Assembly: GCA_947459295.1 (NCBI GenBank)
Contig: CANHCY010000008.1
Coordinates: 1 to 64,000 of the forward strand
DNA from: Chitinophagaceae bacterium
GTDB taxonomy: Bacteria; Bacteroidota; Bacteroidia; Chitinophagales; Chitinophagaceae
Reading direction: 5' to 3'
Length of the DNA: 64,000 nt
The notes under the pieces were generated by a model that did no database searches, was not told the DNA's origin, and saw only the letters and a list, made by a program, of their open reading frames with translations. Of this stretch, positions 17,296 through 26,767 are shown in pieces. Position 1 is the stretch's first letter; every line of letters starts with the position of its first letter. The position numbers and the translations under genes were made by a program.

Positions 17296-18519
17296 ATGAA
17301 ACGTAGAGATCTCATCAAATATATTTCAATTTCACCGCTAGCTGGTGGTGCCATTGCAAGCGGCTTAGCCAATGCCGCACCAAAATCTACACCAATCGAA
17401 GTTGCTAAAAAACGCGACTTATTTAGTGAACTAGGTGTGCGCACATTTATCAATGCAGCAGGTACCTATACCGCAATGACAGCAACGCTGATGCGCCCTG
17501 CAACTGTAGAAGCCATTAGACAAGCTTCGCATAAATTTTGCATGCTTGATGATTTACATGATAAAGTAGGTGAAAGACTCGCTGAAATTACAAGAGCCGA
17601 AGCTGTTGTTGTTACAAGTGGTGCATTTGCTGCACTCACACTTGGCATGGCAGGTATTTTAACAGGCATGGATCCCGTTAAAGTAAAACAGCTTCCAAAA
17701 TTAGAAGGCACAGGCATGAAAACAGAAGTGATTTGTCAAAAATCACATGCAATTGGTTACAACCAAGCCTTAACCAATACGGGTGTTAAAATTGTAATGG
17801 TAGAAACACTCGACGAATTAATTAAAGCCATCAATCCTAACACAGCAGCCATGCACTTTTTACATGTGCAATCTGATAAAGGACAAATTCAGCACGAAGA
17901 GTGGGTAGCTATTGGAAAAAAATATGGTATCCCTACCACTATCGATATCGCTGCCGATGTACCACCGGTAAGCAACTTATGGCGCTTTAATGAAATGGGT
18001 TTTGATTTTGTTGCCATTTCTGGCGGTAAGGCATTACGTGGCCCACAAAGTGCGGGTTTATTAATGGGTAAAAAAGATTTGATTAAAGCAGCAAGATTAT
18101 CGATGCCGCCGCGTGGTGAAACCATTGGTAGAGGTATGAAAGTAAACAAAGAAGAAATTTTAGGTATGATGGTTGCCGTAGAAGAGTTTGTAAAAATTGA
18201 CCACGACGCAGAAGCACTTGTTTTCTTAGAAAGAATTAAAAAAATACAAGCAGCCGCGGAATCGGTTCCGGGTATTACCACAAAAATTTCTACGCCGGTA
18301 CTTGGTAACGTGACCCCTACATTAAACATCAGTTTTGATTATAGCAAAATTGGTAAAACTGGCGAGCAATTACGCCTAGACCTTCGTGACGGATCGCCAT
18401 CTATCGAATCGGTGGGCGGTAAAGACAATATTGGTATGACGGCCTGGTCTTTACAAGAAGGAGAAGATGTAATTGTTGCTAAACGTTTAAAAGAAGTTTT
18501 AGAAGCTGCTGTAAAATAA
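17296..18519 (+). CDS. Exported SelA-like PLP-dependent lyase/aminotransferase-fold enzyme
   Basis: A 407-residue fold type I PLP enzyme of the SelA / D-glucosaminate-6-phosphate ammonia-lyase group. Visible motifs: FINAAGTYT, LDDLHDKVGERLAEIT, VVTSGAFAALTL (cofactor phosphate site), DIAADVPP (pyridine-binding Asp) and SGGKALRGPQSAG with the Schiff-base Lys245. The N-terminus MKRRDLIKYISISPLAGG with a hydrophobic run ending ANAAPKS looks like a twin-arginine leader, which would allow export after cofactor loading. Beta-elimination of ammonia from an amino acid or amino sugar acid is the likely chemistry, which fits the adjoining RidA genes. The substrate is unknown. Confidence 0.82.
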   Translation: MKRRDLIKYISISPLAGGAIASGLANAAPKSTPIEVAKKRDLFSELGVRTFINAAGTYTAMTATLMRPATVEAIRQASHKFCMLDDLHDKVGERLAEITRAEAVVVTSGAFAALTLGMAGILTGMDPVKVKQLPKLEGTGMKTEVICQKSHAIGYNQALTNTGVKIVMVETLDELIKAINPNTAAMHFLHVQSDKGQIQHEEWVAIGKKYGIPTTIDIAADVPPVSNLWRFNEMGFDFVAISGGKALRGPQSAGLLMGKKDLIKAARLSMPPRGETIGRGMKVNKEEILGMMVAVEEFVKIDHDAEALVFLERIKKIQAAAESVPGITTKISTPVLGNVTPTLNISFDYSKIGKTGEQLRLDLRDGSPSIESVGGKDNIGMTAWSLQEGEDVIVAKRLKEVLEAAVK

Positions 18520-18524
18520 TATGT

Positions 18525-19442
18525 ATGAAAAAAATTGGACTTTGTGTATTGTTGCTTACTTGTTGTATTTTTTCGAATGCACAACAATTTTCTAGTTCAG
18601 AACTTATCTACCTGACCAGCCAATGGAAGGGTGAAAGATTTGAAGATGGTAGACCTAAAATAAGTGATGACCTTATTGCTAGAGCCAGGAAAATTGGTAT
18701 CGAAGAAGCCTGGCAAGTACTTTACAATGAAGGTTATAAAAATCAATTTGAAGGCAACTGGAAAATGGTACATGATAATGTTCCCGTTGTTGGAAGAGTT
18801 GTTACAGCGCGCTATAGCCCTTCAAGACCTGACATCGAAGCACTTATTAAAGAAAGAGGAAAAACAGAAGGACGCACCGGAAATACCAATGCATGGCCCA
18901 TTCAAGTATTGCAAAAAGGCGACGTGTATGTAGCCGAAGCATTTGGCAAAATTGCACAAGGCACTTTAATTGGTGACAATTTAGGCGCGTCTATCTTTAA
19001 TAAAACCGGTAATGGTGTCATTTTTGATGGTGCCGCCAGAGATTTATCAGGTCTTGCGCAAATCAGTGGCTTTAATGCTTACGTTAGAGATTTTCATCCT
19101 TCTTTTTTAGAAGAAGTGGTACTGATTGGACTTAATAGTCCTATCAGAATTGGCGCTGCTATTGTAATGCCTGGTGATTTGGTTTTATCAGAAAGAGAAG
19201 GCGTTTTATTTATTCCTGCGCATATGGCAGAAAAAGTAATTGCCACCGCCGAGTTTATTGCAGTTAGAGACCGTTTTTCAAAAGACGTATTAAAGGCTGG
19301 CACTTTTACTGCTGGTCAAATTGATAGCCAGTGGAGTGAAACTATAAAAACTGCTTTTTTAACTTGGATAGAAAAACATCCGAATGAACCTCAAATCACA
19401 AAAGCATCTCTCGAAAAATTTTTAGAAAAAAGAACCTGGTAA
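18525..19442 (+). CDS. Exported RraA-family protein (aldolase/decarboxylase-like)
   Basis: A 305-residue protein with a signal peptide (cleavage after FSNA). The RraA / HMG aldolase core occupies about 35-235: GDNLG (150-154) and GVIFDGAARDLSG with D168, R172 and D173, the residues that bind the divalent metal and substrate in 4-hydroxy-4-methyl-2-oxoglutarate aldolases. About 70 extra C-terminal residues follow. It begins 5 bp after the PLP enzyme gene, implying action on the keto acid made by that enzyme. The RNase E inhibitor role of E. coli RraA is unlikely for an exported protein in this context. Confidence 0.8.
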   Translation: MKKIGLCVLLLTCCIFSNAQQFSSSELIYLTSQWKGERFEDGRPKISDDLIARARKIGIEEAWQVLYNEGYKNQFEGNWKMVHDNVPVVGRVVTARYSPSRPDIEALIKERGKTEGRTGNTNAWPIQVLQKGDVYVAEAFGKIAQGTLIGDNLGASIFNKTGNGVIFDGAARDLSGLAQISGFNAYVRDFHPSFLEEVVLIGLNSPIRIGAAIVMPGDLVLSEREGVLFIPAHMAEKVIATAEFIAVRDRFSKDVLKAGTFTAGQIDSQWSETIKTAFLTWIEKHPNEPQITKASLEKFLEKRTW

Positions 19443-19460
19443 TTAATAAAAAATGCTGCT

Positions 19461-20534
19461 ATGAATTCGTATAAAACACTTTTGTATACTTCTGTTCTAA
19501 TGTTTGTAGTATCGGGTATACTCTATGCTATGGGACTTACCCATTATGTAGGATTTAGTGTAGCTGCTGCATTTTTACTATTAAGTATTGCCGTAAAATA
19601 TACCACCAACTACAAAGGATTTAGTTTTACACTTGTTATTTTTTCGGCAGTATCCCTTTCTTTATTTCAACCACAATTATTTACAGTTTGGGGTGGCTAC
19701 AAGCTAACAGGGCTGATAGTTCCGCTGATACAGTTGATCATGTTTGGCATGGGTACATCTATGAGCATGAAAGATTTTGCACTGGTGGTAAAAACACCAA
19801 AGGGAGTCATTATTGGTGTAGTAAGTCAGTTTGCTATTATGCCAACATTAGGTTTTTTACTAGCCTCCATCTCTAATTTACCGCCAGAAATTGCGGCTGG
19901 AGTTATATTAATTGGATGTTCACCAAGTGGGCTTGCTTCCAATGTAATGTCTTATTTAGCCAAAGCAAATCTTGCTTTATCCATTACCATTACTTCTATT
20001 ACAACCTTAATTGCCCCATTTGTTACACCCTTACTCATGAAACTTTTTGCAGGCGAATTGGTAGAAATAGATGTTACTAAAATGATGTGGGATATTAATA
20101 AAATGATTCTTTTACCAATTGGTGCTGGACTTATTTTCAATCAATTTTTAAAAGGTAAATTAAAATGGATGGATAGCGCTATGCCCATTGTTTCAATGGC
20201 TGGTATTGCTGCAATTATCACCATTATTACTGCGTCAGGTAGAGACAACTTACTTACGATTGGACCTATCCTTATTGGGATAGTGCTGATACACAACACC
20301 CTTGGATATTTGCTTGGTTATTGGAGCGGTAAACTATTTAAAATGCCTGAACAAGATTGCAGAACCATTGCTATCGAAGTGGGTATGCAAAATGGAGGTC
20401 TCGCTTCTGGCCTTGCACAACAATTAGGCAAAGCGGCTACTATGGGACTCGCGCCAGCCGTATTTGGACCCTTCATGAATATTACAGGATCTATTTTAGC
20501 ATCCTATTGGCATAAGCGGGAACCAAAAAATTAA
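19461..20534 (+). CDS. BASS-family sodium:organic anion symporter
   Basis: A 357-residue inner-membrane protein with about ten hydrophobic helices. The family signature is clear: MFGMGTSMSMKDF, the LGFLLAS region, GCSPSGLASNVMSYLAKAN and the late EVGMQNGGLASGLA segment, which builds the sodium sites. Bile acid:sodium symporter family members import keto acids, pantoate or bile acids. As the last gene of the lactonase-RidA operon it likely brings the end product of the exported pathway into the cell. The first two helices lie in an N-terminal extension of about 65 residues. Confidence 0.88.
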   Translation: MNSYKTLLYTSVLMFVVSGILYAMGLTHYVGFSVAAAFLLLSIAVKYTTNYKGFSFTLVIFSAVSLSLFQPQLFTVWGGYKLTGLIVPLIQLIMFGMGTSMSMKDFALVVKTPKGVIIGVVSQFAIMPTLGFLLASISNLPPEIAAGVILIGCSPSGLASNVMSYLAKANLALSITITSITTLIAPFVTPLLMKLFAGELVEIDVTKMMWDINKMILLPIGAGLIFNQFLKGKLKWMDSAMPIVSMAGIAAIITIITASGRDNLLTIGPILIGIVLIHNTLGYLLGYWSGKLFKMPEQDCRTIAIEVGMQNGGLASGLAQQLGKAATMGLAPAVFGPFMNITGSILASYWHKREPKN

Positions 20535-20540
20535 GACTGT

Positions 20541-21269
20541 TTAGTTAAACTGAATCACACCGTACTTTTCAAATTCGTGAAAGCTTTTTACAATGGGTGA
20601 CCATGCCCATTTAACCATTTTTGTATCGTCGTAATCGAGTCTGTAAAAGTTTGCATTCCAGCAAACTCCTTTTTTGACATCTAGGTTTTGTAAGGGTATA
20701 AATAATTTAAACGGAAAGTAAAGCTCGGCAGTCCATTTGTACATTTCGTTGTTTTGCTCATGCACTTTTACTTTTTTTACCACTTTTTTCTTGCCTGTAT
20801 ATTTCCAGGGCGCCCATCCAAATGTTTTTTTACTCAAATTTGGCACTAACAATACAAGCTCTGCATTATAGGCGTTGATTTCGTATTCTAAATAAATAGG
20901 CGTGCTAGGTTCGGGATGAAAAAAAACTTCAAACACATCGGCTCTAAACAAATCTTCAAAATCATTTTTATACGGCGACGTTATTTTTTTATCAAGTCCC
21001 GAAAACAAAACATATACCCCACTATCGGCGTATAGAATTTTAAATTTTGAAGGGTATTGCAAACTGCTTGAATCAAGTTGAATTAGATTTACCCAGTTGG
21101 TAGCATTCCAGCTGGCATTTGTTCCTGCGCCGTCAATTTCAAAAGGCAGAACCTTATTTACTCGAAGCGTATCCTGCACATTTACTGTATAAGCCATGGC
21201 CGTTGTAGCAGTGGCAAATAAAATACTAAAAATAAGCGCCTGTAACTTTGTCCGGTGCATGATGTGCAA
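20541..21269 (-). CDS. Exported CBM9-like carbohydrate-binding protein
   Basis: A 242-residue protein with a signal peptide (cleavage after TAMA). The remaining sequence matches the family 9-like carbohydrate-binding sandwich: an early strand with EIDG, NWVNLIQLDS, the VYVLFSGLDKKI strand, an EVFFHPEP segment and WTAELYFPF, which is typical of DOMON/CBM9-like domains. No catalytic domain is attached. It converges on the BASS transporter gene (6-bp gap) and diverges from a GH95 fucosidase, so binding of plant or algal glycans at the cell surface is plausible. An alternative start at the fourth codon is possible. Confidence 0.78.
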   Translation of the reverse strand: MHIMHRTKLQALIFSILFATATTAMAYTVNVQDTLRVNKVLPFEIDGAGTNASWNATNWVNLIQLDSSSLQYPSKFKILYADSGVYVLFSGLDKKITSPYKNDFEDLFRADVFEVFFHPEPSTPIYLEYEINAYNAELVLLVPNLSKKTFGWAPWKYTGKKKVVKKVKVHEQNNEMYKWTAELYFPFKLFIPLQNLDVKKGVCWNANFYRLDYDDTKMVKWAWSPIVKSFHEFEKYGVIQFN

Positions 21270-21385
21270 GCTTTTTATGGTATACTAAATGTAAGAAAAT
21301 AACAAAACATGGCCCTTTTTTATTTGAGCAATTGTGCCAACTTATTTTTACTTTTAAGGATAGTTCTAAACGCTTAATTATTAAT

Positions 21386-23875
21386 ATGATACGCAGGGTT
21401 ATACTATTTGCAATATTTATCACAACTAGTTTTGCAGGATTGGCTCAAAAAAAACCAGCTACAAAAAAAAGCGCCAAGCCTGGCAGCAATAAAGTATCTG
21501 CTGCTTCAAACGGCGCAACAAATGCAAGCACAGCTCAAAACGCAACCATCAACGCACCGTTAAAATTATGGTACGATAGCCCAGCTAAATATTTTGAAGA
21601 AGCGCTTGTACTTGGTAATGGCCAACACGGCGCTACCGTTTTTGGTGGCATATCGCAAGAGAAAATATTTTTAAATGACGCGACCCTCTGGTCTGGCGAA
21701 CCCGTAAACGCCAACATGAACCCCAATGCATATAAAAATTTACCGGCTGTTAGAGAAGCATTGGCAGAAAACAATTATAAAAAAGCGCAAACACTTATTA
21801 AAAAATTACAAGGAAAATTTTCGGAGTCATATGCACCACTCGGCACACTTTTGCTAAGTTTTAATAACGATCCATTTATTAGCAACTACTACCGTGAACT
21901 TGATATACATGAGGCGGTAGCCACCGTTAAAACCGAATCGGCAACCAATACCATCGAAAGAGAATACCTGATTTCTCACCCTGATAAAATTTTTGCCATC
22001 AAATTACAATCCAAGCAAAAAGGTGGACTCAGCTATACCATTGGATTTGAATCACTGCTTCGGTACACCACTAAAACAACAAATAATGTTTTAGAAGTAA
22101 GCGGTATTGCGCCTATTAAAGCAGATCCAAGCTATTTAGGAAAAAAACAAAATTCCGTGGTATTTGATACTAAAAAAGGAACGCGTTTTTCGACACAAAT
22201 TCAGGTGGTAACAAACGATGGTAAAATAACGTACACTGATTCTAGCATTCAAGTATCAAATGCAACAGCTACAACAATTTACGTATCGATGGCAACAAGC
22301 TTTAATGGATTTGATAAAAATCCTGCCACAGAGGGTCGCGACCAGTATGCTACCGCTAAAGCGCAACTTAATAGTGCAGTAAAAACAGGTTGGGACGCTA
22401 TCAAAAAAAGACATACCAAAGATTATCAAAATTATTTTGATAGGGTTTCTTTACAATTAGAGGGTACAAACGCGCCACATCTTCCTACAAACGAAAGATT
22501 GCAACGCTACGCCAAAGGAGAGGCAGACCCCTATCTAGAAACTTTATATTTTCAGTTTGGTCGTTACCTCTTAATTAGCAGTTCTAGAACACCAGGTGTT
22601 CCGGCAAATTTACAAGGCATCTGGAATTCTTATTTGCAGCCACCTTGGTCTAGCAATTATACCATGAACATTAATGCCGAAGAAAATTATTGGCTAGCAG
22701 AAAACACCAATTTACCTGAAATGCACCTGCCGTTTTTACAATTTGTAAAAAATGTATCAACTACCGGAAAAATTACTGCAAAAACATTTTACAATATGCC
22801 AGGATGGGTGTCGCATCATAATTCTGATATATGGGCAATGTCTAACCCTGTGGGTAATTTTGGAGACGGAGATCCTAGTTGGGCTAATTGGCCCATGGGT
22901 GGCACTTGGGCCTCTGTTCACGCCTGGGAACATTATTTATTTACACAAGACACAGCCTACTTACAAAAAGAAGGCTACCCAGTGATGCGAGGTGCCGCCG
23001 AATTTTGTTTGGCATGGATGATTCCGGACAAAAACGGCAAACTCATTACCTCACCTTCTACTTCGCCAGAAAATTATTTTGTTACGCCAACCGGTTTTAA
23101 GGGAAGCACACTATATGGTGGTACCGCTGACCTTGCCATGATTCGTGAATTATTTTTAGCCGTTATTGCCGCACAGGAAGTGCTTAACAACGATGCTGCA
23201 TTTACAAATAGTATTAAAGCAGCACTCGAAAAACTGCATCCTTATCAGGTGGGTAAAGCAGGTAATTTACAAGAATGGTATTACGACTGGGAAGATGCCG
23301 AACCCATCCACAGACATCAAAGCCATTTATATGGACTTTACCCTGGCACGCACGTAACACTTTCGCAAACACCAGCTATTGCTAATGCTGCAAAAAAAAC
23401 ATTAGAAATTAAAGGGGATGAAACTACCGGCTGGTCTAAAGGGTGGCGGATTAATTTATGGGCTAGGTTAAAAGACGGAGAACACGCATACAAAATGTAC
23501 CGTGAACTTTTAAAATTTGTTCCGCCCGATGAAACCAAAGAAAATTATACCAACATGGGTGGAACGTATCCAAATTTACTCGATGCACATCCCCCTTTTC
23601 AGATAGATGGCAATTTTGGTGGCGCTGCTGCAGTTGCTGAAATGCTGGTTCAATCGCATTCTGGTTACATAGAACTGTTACCTGCAATATCAAAAGCTTG
23701 GAGCACAGGCGCTGTCAATGGCCTTAAAGCAAGAGGCAACTATGAGATAGATATGAAATGGACAAAAGGGCGCGTAACAAGTTTGCACATTAAGTCAAAG
23801 ACAAAAAAACAAGCTAGTATTTATTGTAACGGAAAGCTTCAAACTGTTGCTACCAATACGCAATTAACTTTTTAA
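21386..23875 (+). CDS. GH95 alpha-L-fucosidase (or alpha-galactosidase-type GH95)
   Basis: An exported glycoside hydrolase of about 829 residues. The ATG at 21386 is chosen because it begins a standard signal peptide (MIRRVILFAIF, cleavage after GLA); the frame is open further upstream. A Lys/Ala/Ser/Asn-rich linker of about 35 residues follows. The GH95 hallmarks are LWYDSPAKYFEEALVLGNG, LNDATLWSGEP, NLQGIWN, MNINAEENYWLAENTNL and FGDGDPSW. GH95 enzymes remove terminal alpha-1,2-linked fucose by inversion. A GH29 gene follows after 21 bp, so the pair probably defucosylates one glycan. Confidence 0.9.
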   Translation: MIRRVILFAIFITTSFAGLAQKKPATKKSAKPGSNKVSAASNGATNASTAQNATINAPLKLWYDSPAKYFEEALVLGNGQHGATVFGGISQEKIFLNDATLWSGEPVNANMNPNAYKNLPAVREALAENNYKKAQTLIKKLQGKFSESYAPLGTLLLSFNNDPFISNYYRELDIHEAVATVKTESATNTIEREYLISHPDKIFAIKLQSKQKGGLSYTIGFESLLRYTTKTTNNVLEVSGIAPIKADPSYLGKKQNSVVFDTKKGTRFSTQIQVVTNDGKITYTDSSIQVSNATATTIYVSMATSFNGFDKNPATEGRDQYATAKAQLNSAVKTGWDAIKKRHTKDYQNYFDRVSLQLEGTNAPHLPTNERLQRYAKGEADPYLETLYFQFGRYLLISSSRTPGVPANLQGIWNSYLQPPWSSNYTMNINAEENYWLAENTNLPEMHLPFLQFVKNVSTTGKITAKTFYNMPGWVSHHNSDIWAMSNPVGNFGDGDPSWANWPMGGTWASVHAWEHYLFTQDTAYLQKEGYPVMRGAAEFCLAWMIPDKNGKLITSPSTSPENYFVTPTGFKGSTLYGGTADLAMIRELFLAVIAAQEVLNNDAAFTNSIKAALEKLHPYQVGKAGNLQEWYYDWEDAEPIHRHQSHLYGLYPGTHVTLSQTPAIANAAKKTLEIKGDETTGWSKGWRINLWARLKDGEHAYKMYRELLKFVPPDETKENYTNMGGTYPNLLDAHPPFQIDGNFGGAAAVAEMLVQSHSGYIELLPAISKAWSTGAVNGLKARGNYEIDMKWTKGRVTSLHIKSKTKKQASIYCNGKLQTVATNTQLTF

Positions 23876-23896
23876 TTCAGGTAACAAATTTAATAA

Positions 23897-25276
23897 ATGA
23901 GACATTACATTCTTCTGCTTTTCACACTTTGTAGCATCAGTTTTAGTTTTGCGCAAGAAATAAATCAACCAAAACCTTCTGCTCCTCAACTTGCTTGGCA
24001 AAAAGCAGAAATTGGTGTACTCATTTCTTATGATTTACCGGTGTTTCAGGGCACGCCTTACAATCAGGCGCAAAACAGAATTACGCCTTTTAATAATGCT
24101 AATATTTTTAACCCAACACAGTTAAACACAGATCAGTGGATACACGCTGCTAAAGCAGGTGGAGCAAAATTTGCTGTGCTCACCGTTACGCATGAAACAG
24201 GATTTGCACTATACCAAAGTGATGTAAACCCATACTGCATGAAAGCGCTTACATTTCAAAATGGCAAAGGCGATATTGTGCGAGATTTTGTAAACTCTTG
24301 TCGTAAATATGGCATTGAGCCTGGCATTTATGTGGGTATTAGATGGAACTCTTATTTAGGCATTCATGATTTTAAAGTAGAAGGAACAAGTGAATTTGCA
24401 AAGCGCAGACAAGCGGCTTATAAAAATATGTGTGAAGGGATGGTGACCGAACTTTGTACCCGATATGGAAAATTATTTATGATTTGGTTTGATGGCGGCG
24501 CAGATGATCCTTCTAAAAACGGACCAAACATTTTACCAATAGTCACCAAGTATCAACCCAATTGTCTCTTTTACCACAACGCTCAAAAAGCAGATTTTAG
24601 ATGGGGCGGCTCCGAATCTGGAACAGTACCCTACCCTTCATGGTCTACTTTCCCCTTTGTGTTTTCACATGCAGTTAAACAAGACACTATTTTTGCCAAT
24701 AATTTTGCGCTGTTAAAAACAGGATCACCCACTGGCAAATATTGGATGCCCGCCATGAGTGACGCGCCACTTCGCGGACACAAAGGCGGTCATGATTGGT
24801 TTTGGAACCCCAACGAAGACCATCATGTAAACCCATTAGATAAAATGATGAATATGTATTACGGTTCGGTGGGACATAATTCTACGCTTATTCTTGGTAT
24901 TACGCCAGACAACAGGGGCCTTATTCCAAACACAGACGTGCAGAGGCTTACCGAGTGGGGCGATAGCGTTAAAAAAGTATTTAAAACACCAATAGCAAAT
25001 TGGTCAACTAAAAATAAAGATTACACCATTAATATTCCATCACAAAAAGTGTTTAGCAAAATTGTATTGCAAGAAAATATAGAAGAAGGAGAACGCGTTC
25101 GCTCTTTTATAGTAGAAGCAAATATAAATAGCGAATGGAAAACGGTAAAAGAAGGTACTTGCATTGGCCACAAATACATTGGACTATTAGAAAAACCTAT
25201 TACAGCTAGTAGTATAAGATTAAAAATATTGGCATCGACCTCCGAACCACTCATTCAAACTTTTTCAGTGTATTAA
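23897..25276 (+). CDS. GH29 alpha-L-fucosidase
   Basis: A 459-residue exported enzyme with a signal peptide ending SFAQ. The GH29 barrel is recognised from AKAGGAKFAVLTVTHETGFALY, YGIEPGIYVGIRWN and LFMIWFDGGADDP, in which D199 is the expected nucleophile. A C-terminal beta-sandwich of about 95 residues (F5/8-like, from about 365) completes the usual two-domain layout. It acts on fucose by a retaining mechanism and is co-directional with GH95 upstream. The acid/base residue, which varies within GH29, could not be fixed by eye. Confidence 0.9.
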   Translation: MRHYILLLFTLCSISFSFAQEINQPKPSAPQLAWQKAEIGVLISYDLPVFQGTPYNQAQNRITPFNNANIFNPTQLNTDQWIHAAKAGGAKFAVLTVTHETGFALYQSDVNPYCMKALTFQNGKGDIVRDFVNSCRKYGIEPGIYVGIRWNSYLGIHDFKVEGTSEFAKRRQAAYKNMCEGMVTELCTRYGKLFMIWFDGGADDPSKNGPNILPIVTKYQPNCLFYHNAQKADFRWGGSESGTVPYPSWSTFPFVFSHAVKQDTIFANNFALLKTGSPTGKYWMPAMSDAPLRGHKGGHDWFWNPNEDHHVNPLDKMMNMYYGSVGHNSTLILGITPDNRGLIPNTDVQRLTEWGDSVKKVFKTPIANWSTKNKDYTINIPSQKVFSKIVLQENIEEGERVRSFIVEANINSEWKTVKEGTCIGHKYIGLLEKPITASSIRLKILASTSEPLIQTFSVY

Positions 25277-25310
25277 TACATCAAGACATACCTTTCAGCA
25301 AATAAGTTAG

Positions 25311-26255
25311 ATGTATTTTGAAATTGTATTATCACTAATTGCTGGCCTTGTTCTTTTTTTATTTTCTATAAAAAGTCTTTCAGAAGAAATAAAAGAAGCC
25401 ATCAGCGAAAAAATTAACAGCGGTATACAAAAATTTACTTCAACTACGTTTAGCAGTCTTATTGTTGGGATTCTAGCTACCGCAATATTAGATTCTTCGT
25501 CTGCAGTAATCATTATTACTATTATTTTAATTAATTCCAAAGTGCTGCAATTTAAACAAGCCATGGGGATTGTGTTAGGCGCCAATATTGGAACCACATT
25601 TAATAGCCAAATTATTGCATTGCAAATTGGTAATTACTCAGCTATACTATTGCTAATTGGGTTTGCGCTATATTTTATAGCTAGATCAAAAAAACTAATT
25701 AGTATAGGTAAAATAGTGTTTTACTTTGGCCTTCTATTTTTTGGCATGCATGCCATGGAACATGCTGTAGAACCATTAAAAGACCTTTCAAACTTTAGCG
25801 CTTGGATAAAAAATACAGAGCAACCGCTGTTTGGTGTATTCGTGGGAGCTATTGCAACCCTGATAACACAATCCTCTTCGGCAACAGTAGGCATGGCTAT
25901 TATTCTTGCCAAAAAAGGAATGCTTGCTTTGGGAGGGGGTGTTGCAATTATGCTTGGTGCAGAACTTGGAACATGCAGTGATACTTTACTAGCAACCATT
26001 AAAGGAAGTAGACAAGCACTAAAAACGGGCATCTTTCACATTAGCTTTAATGTCTTATCTATAATACTAGGATTGCTATTTTTTGACTCATTTTTAGAAC
26101 TTGTAAACTATGTAAGCCATGGAAAAACGATAGAACACGCTATCGCCAACGCACACATGCTATTTAATATAACAGGTGTTCTGATTTTTGTATGGACCTT
26201 GCCTGTTTTTGAAAAAATTCTGAATAAAATTTTACCGGACGCTAAGCCAAGCTAA
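25311..26255 (+). CDS. Na/Pi cotransporter family protein
   Basis: A 314-residue inner-membrane protein of the NptA/YjbB type with two inverted repeats. The repeat signatures are LDSSSAVIIITIIL and TQSSSATVGMAIIL, the QSSS-type motifs that bind sodium and phosphate, each followed by a GANIGTT or GAELGTC element. It lacks the cytoplasmic PhoU-like domain found in longer bacterial relatives. It is separated from the fucosidase gene by 34 bp and may be read through from it, but a functional link is not evident. It probably moves phosphate, with direction uncertain. Confidence 0.87.
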   Translation: MYFEIVLSLIAGLVLFLFSIKSLSEEIKEAISEKINSGIQKFTSTTFSSLIVGILATAILDSSSAVIIITIILINSKVLQFKQAMGIVLGANIGTTFNSQIIALQIGNYSAILLLIGFALYFIARSKKLISIGKIVFYFGLLFFGMHAMEHAVEPLKDLSNFSAWIKNTEQPLFGVFVGAIATLITQSSSATVGMAIILAKKGMLALGGGVAIMLGAELGTCSDTLLATIKGSRQALKTGIFHISFNVLSIILGLLFFDSFLELVNYVSHGKTIEHAIANAHMLFNITGVLIFVWTLPVFEKILNKILPDAKPS

Positions 26256-26290
26256 AGGAATTGTAAAATGTGTAGTAATCGATATAAATA

Positions 26291-26575
26291 TCACTGCCTC
26301 TTCCCTTCTAGTTTGTTCACATAATCCAAACTACCCAGCCTAAACCTAAAAGGGACTTTTGTGCGTTTTTCAAACTGAAATTCTTGCCTACAAAAAAATG
26401 GAAGTCCTTTTACATAATTATTAGGTGCAATTAATTGAACGGGGCTAGCTTTTAGACTGTCTACTTTATTTATTTTATTGATAGCCATGGGTTTTACCTG
26501 AAAACGAAGTTGACTACTGGCTAAGTTAGAAACCAGTACCATCCCAAAAAATAAAGTCAAATACTTGATAGGCAT
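26291..26575 (-). CDS. Small secreted protein of unknown function
   Basis: A protein of about 94 residues if started at the ATG at 26575, which gives a clean signal peptide ([11 protein letters not shown], cleavage near ASS). An upstream in-frame ATG at 26593 would add six residues. The mature part is basic and contains repeated short hydrophobic runs but no family motif I recognise. It is monocistronic, convergent with the Na/Pi transporter gene. Confidence 0.5.
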   Translation of the reverse strand: MPIKYLTLFFGMVLVSNLASSQLRFQVKPMAINKINKVDSLKASPVQLIAPNNYVKGLPFFCRQEFQFEKRTKVPFRFRLGSLDYVNKLEGKRQ

Positions 26576-26767
26576 GTTATAAAAGTAGGTCAAATCATTT
26601 CAAGAAAATAAAATTGACAATCTGTTAAACAAAATGCCAATAAAAGCGTTTTTATAGTAGACAATTTTAAATTATGCCCAACAAACCAAACACCTACAGC
26701 ATAATTAGCTGGGAATCATACCTTTCGGACTTAGAGTTCGAATAGCCGTCTTTTATTACCTTTAAGC

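Noticed and set aside
21332-21385. Upstream ATG start for the GH95 fucosidase
   Set aside because: The ATG at 21386 gives a clean signal peptide; the upstream extension adds eighteen residues without features.
26731-26753. GAGTTCGAATAG stretch resembling a tRNA T-loop
   Set aside because: The flanking bases do not form a T stem or acceptor stem, and no D or anticodon arm is present upstream.
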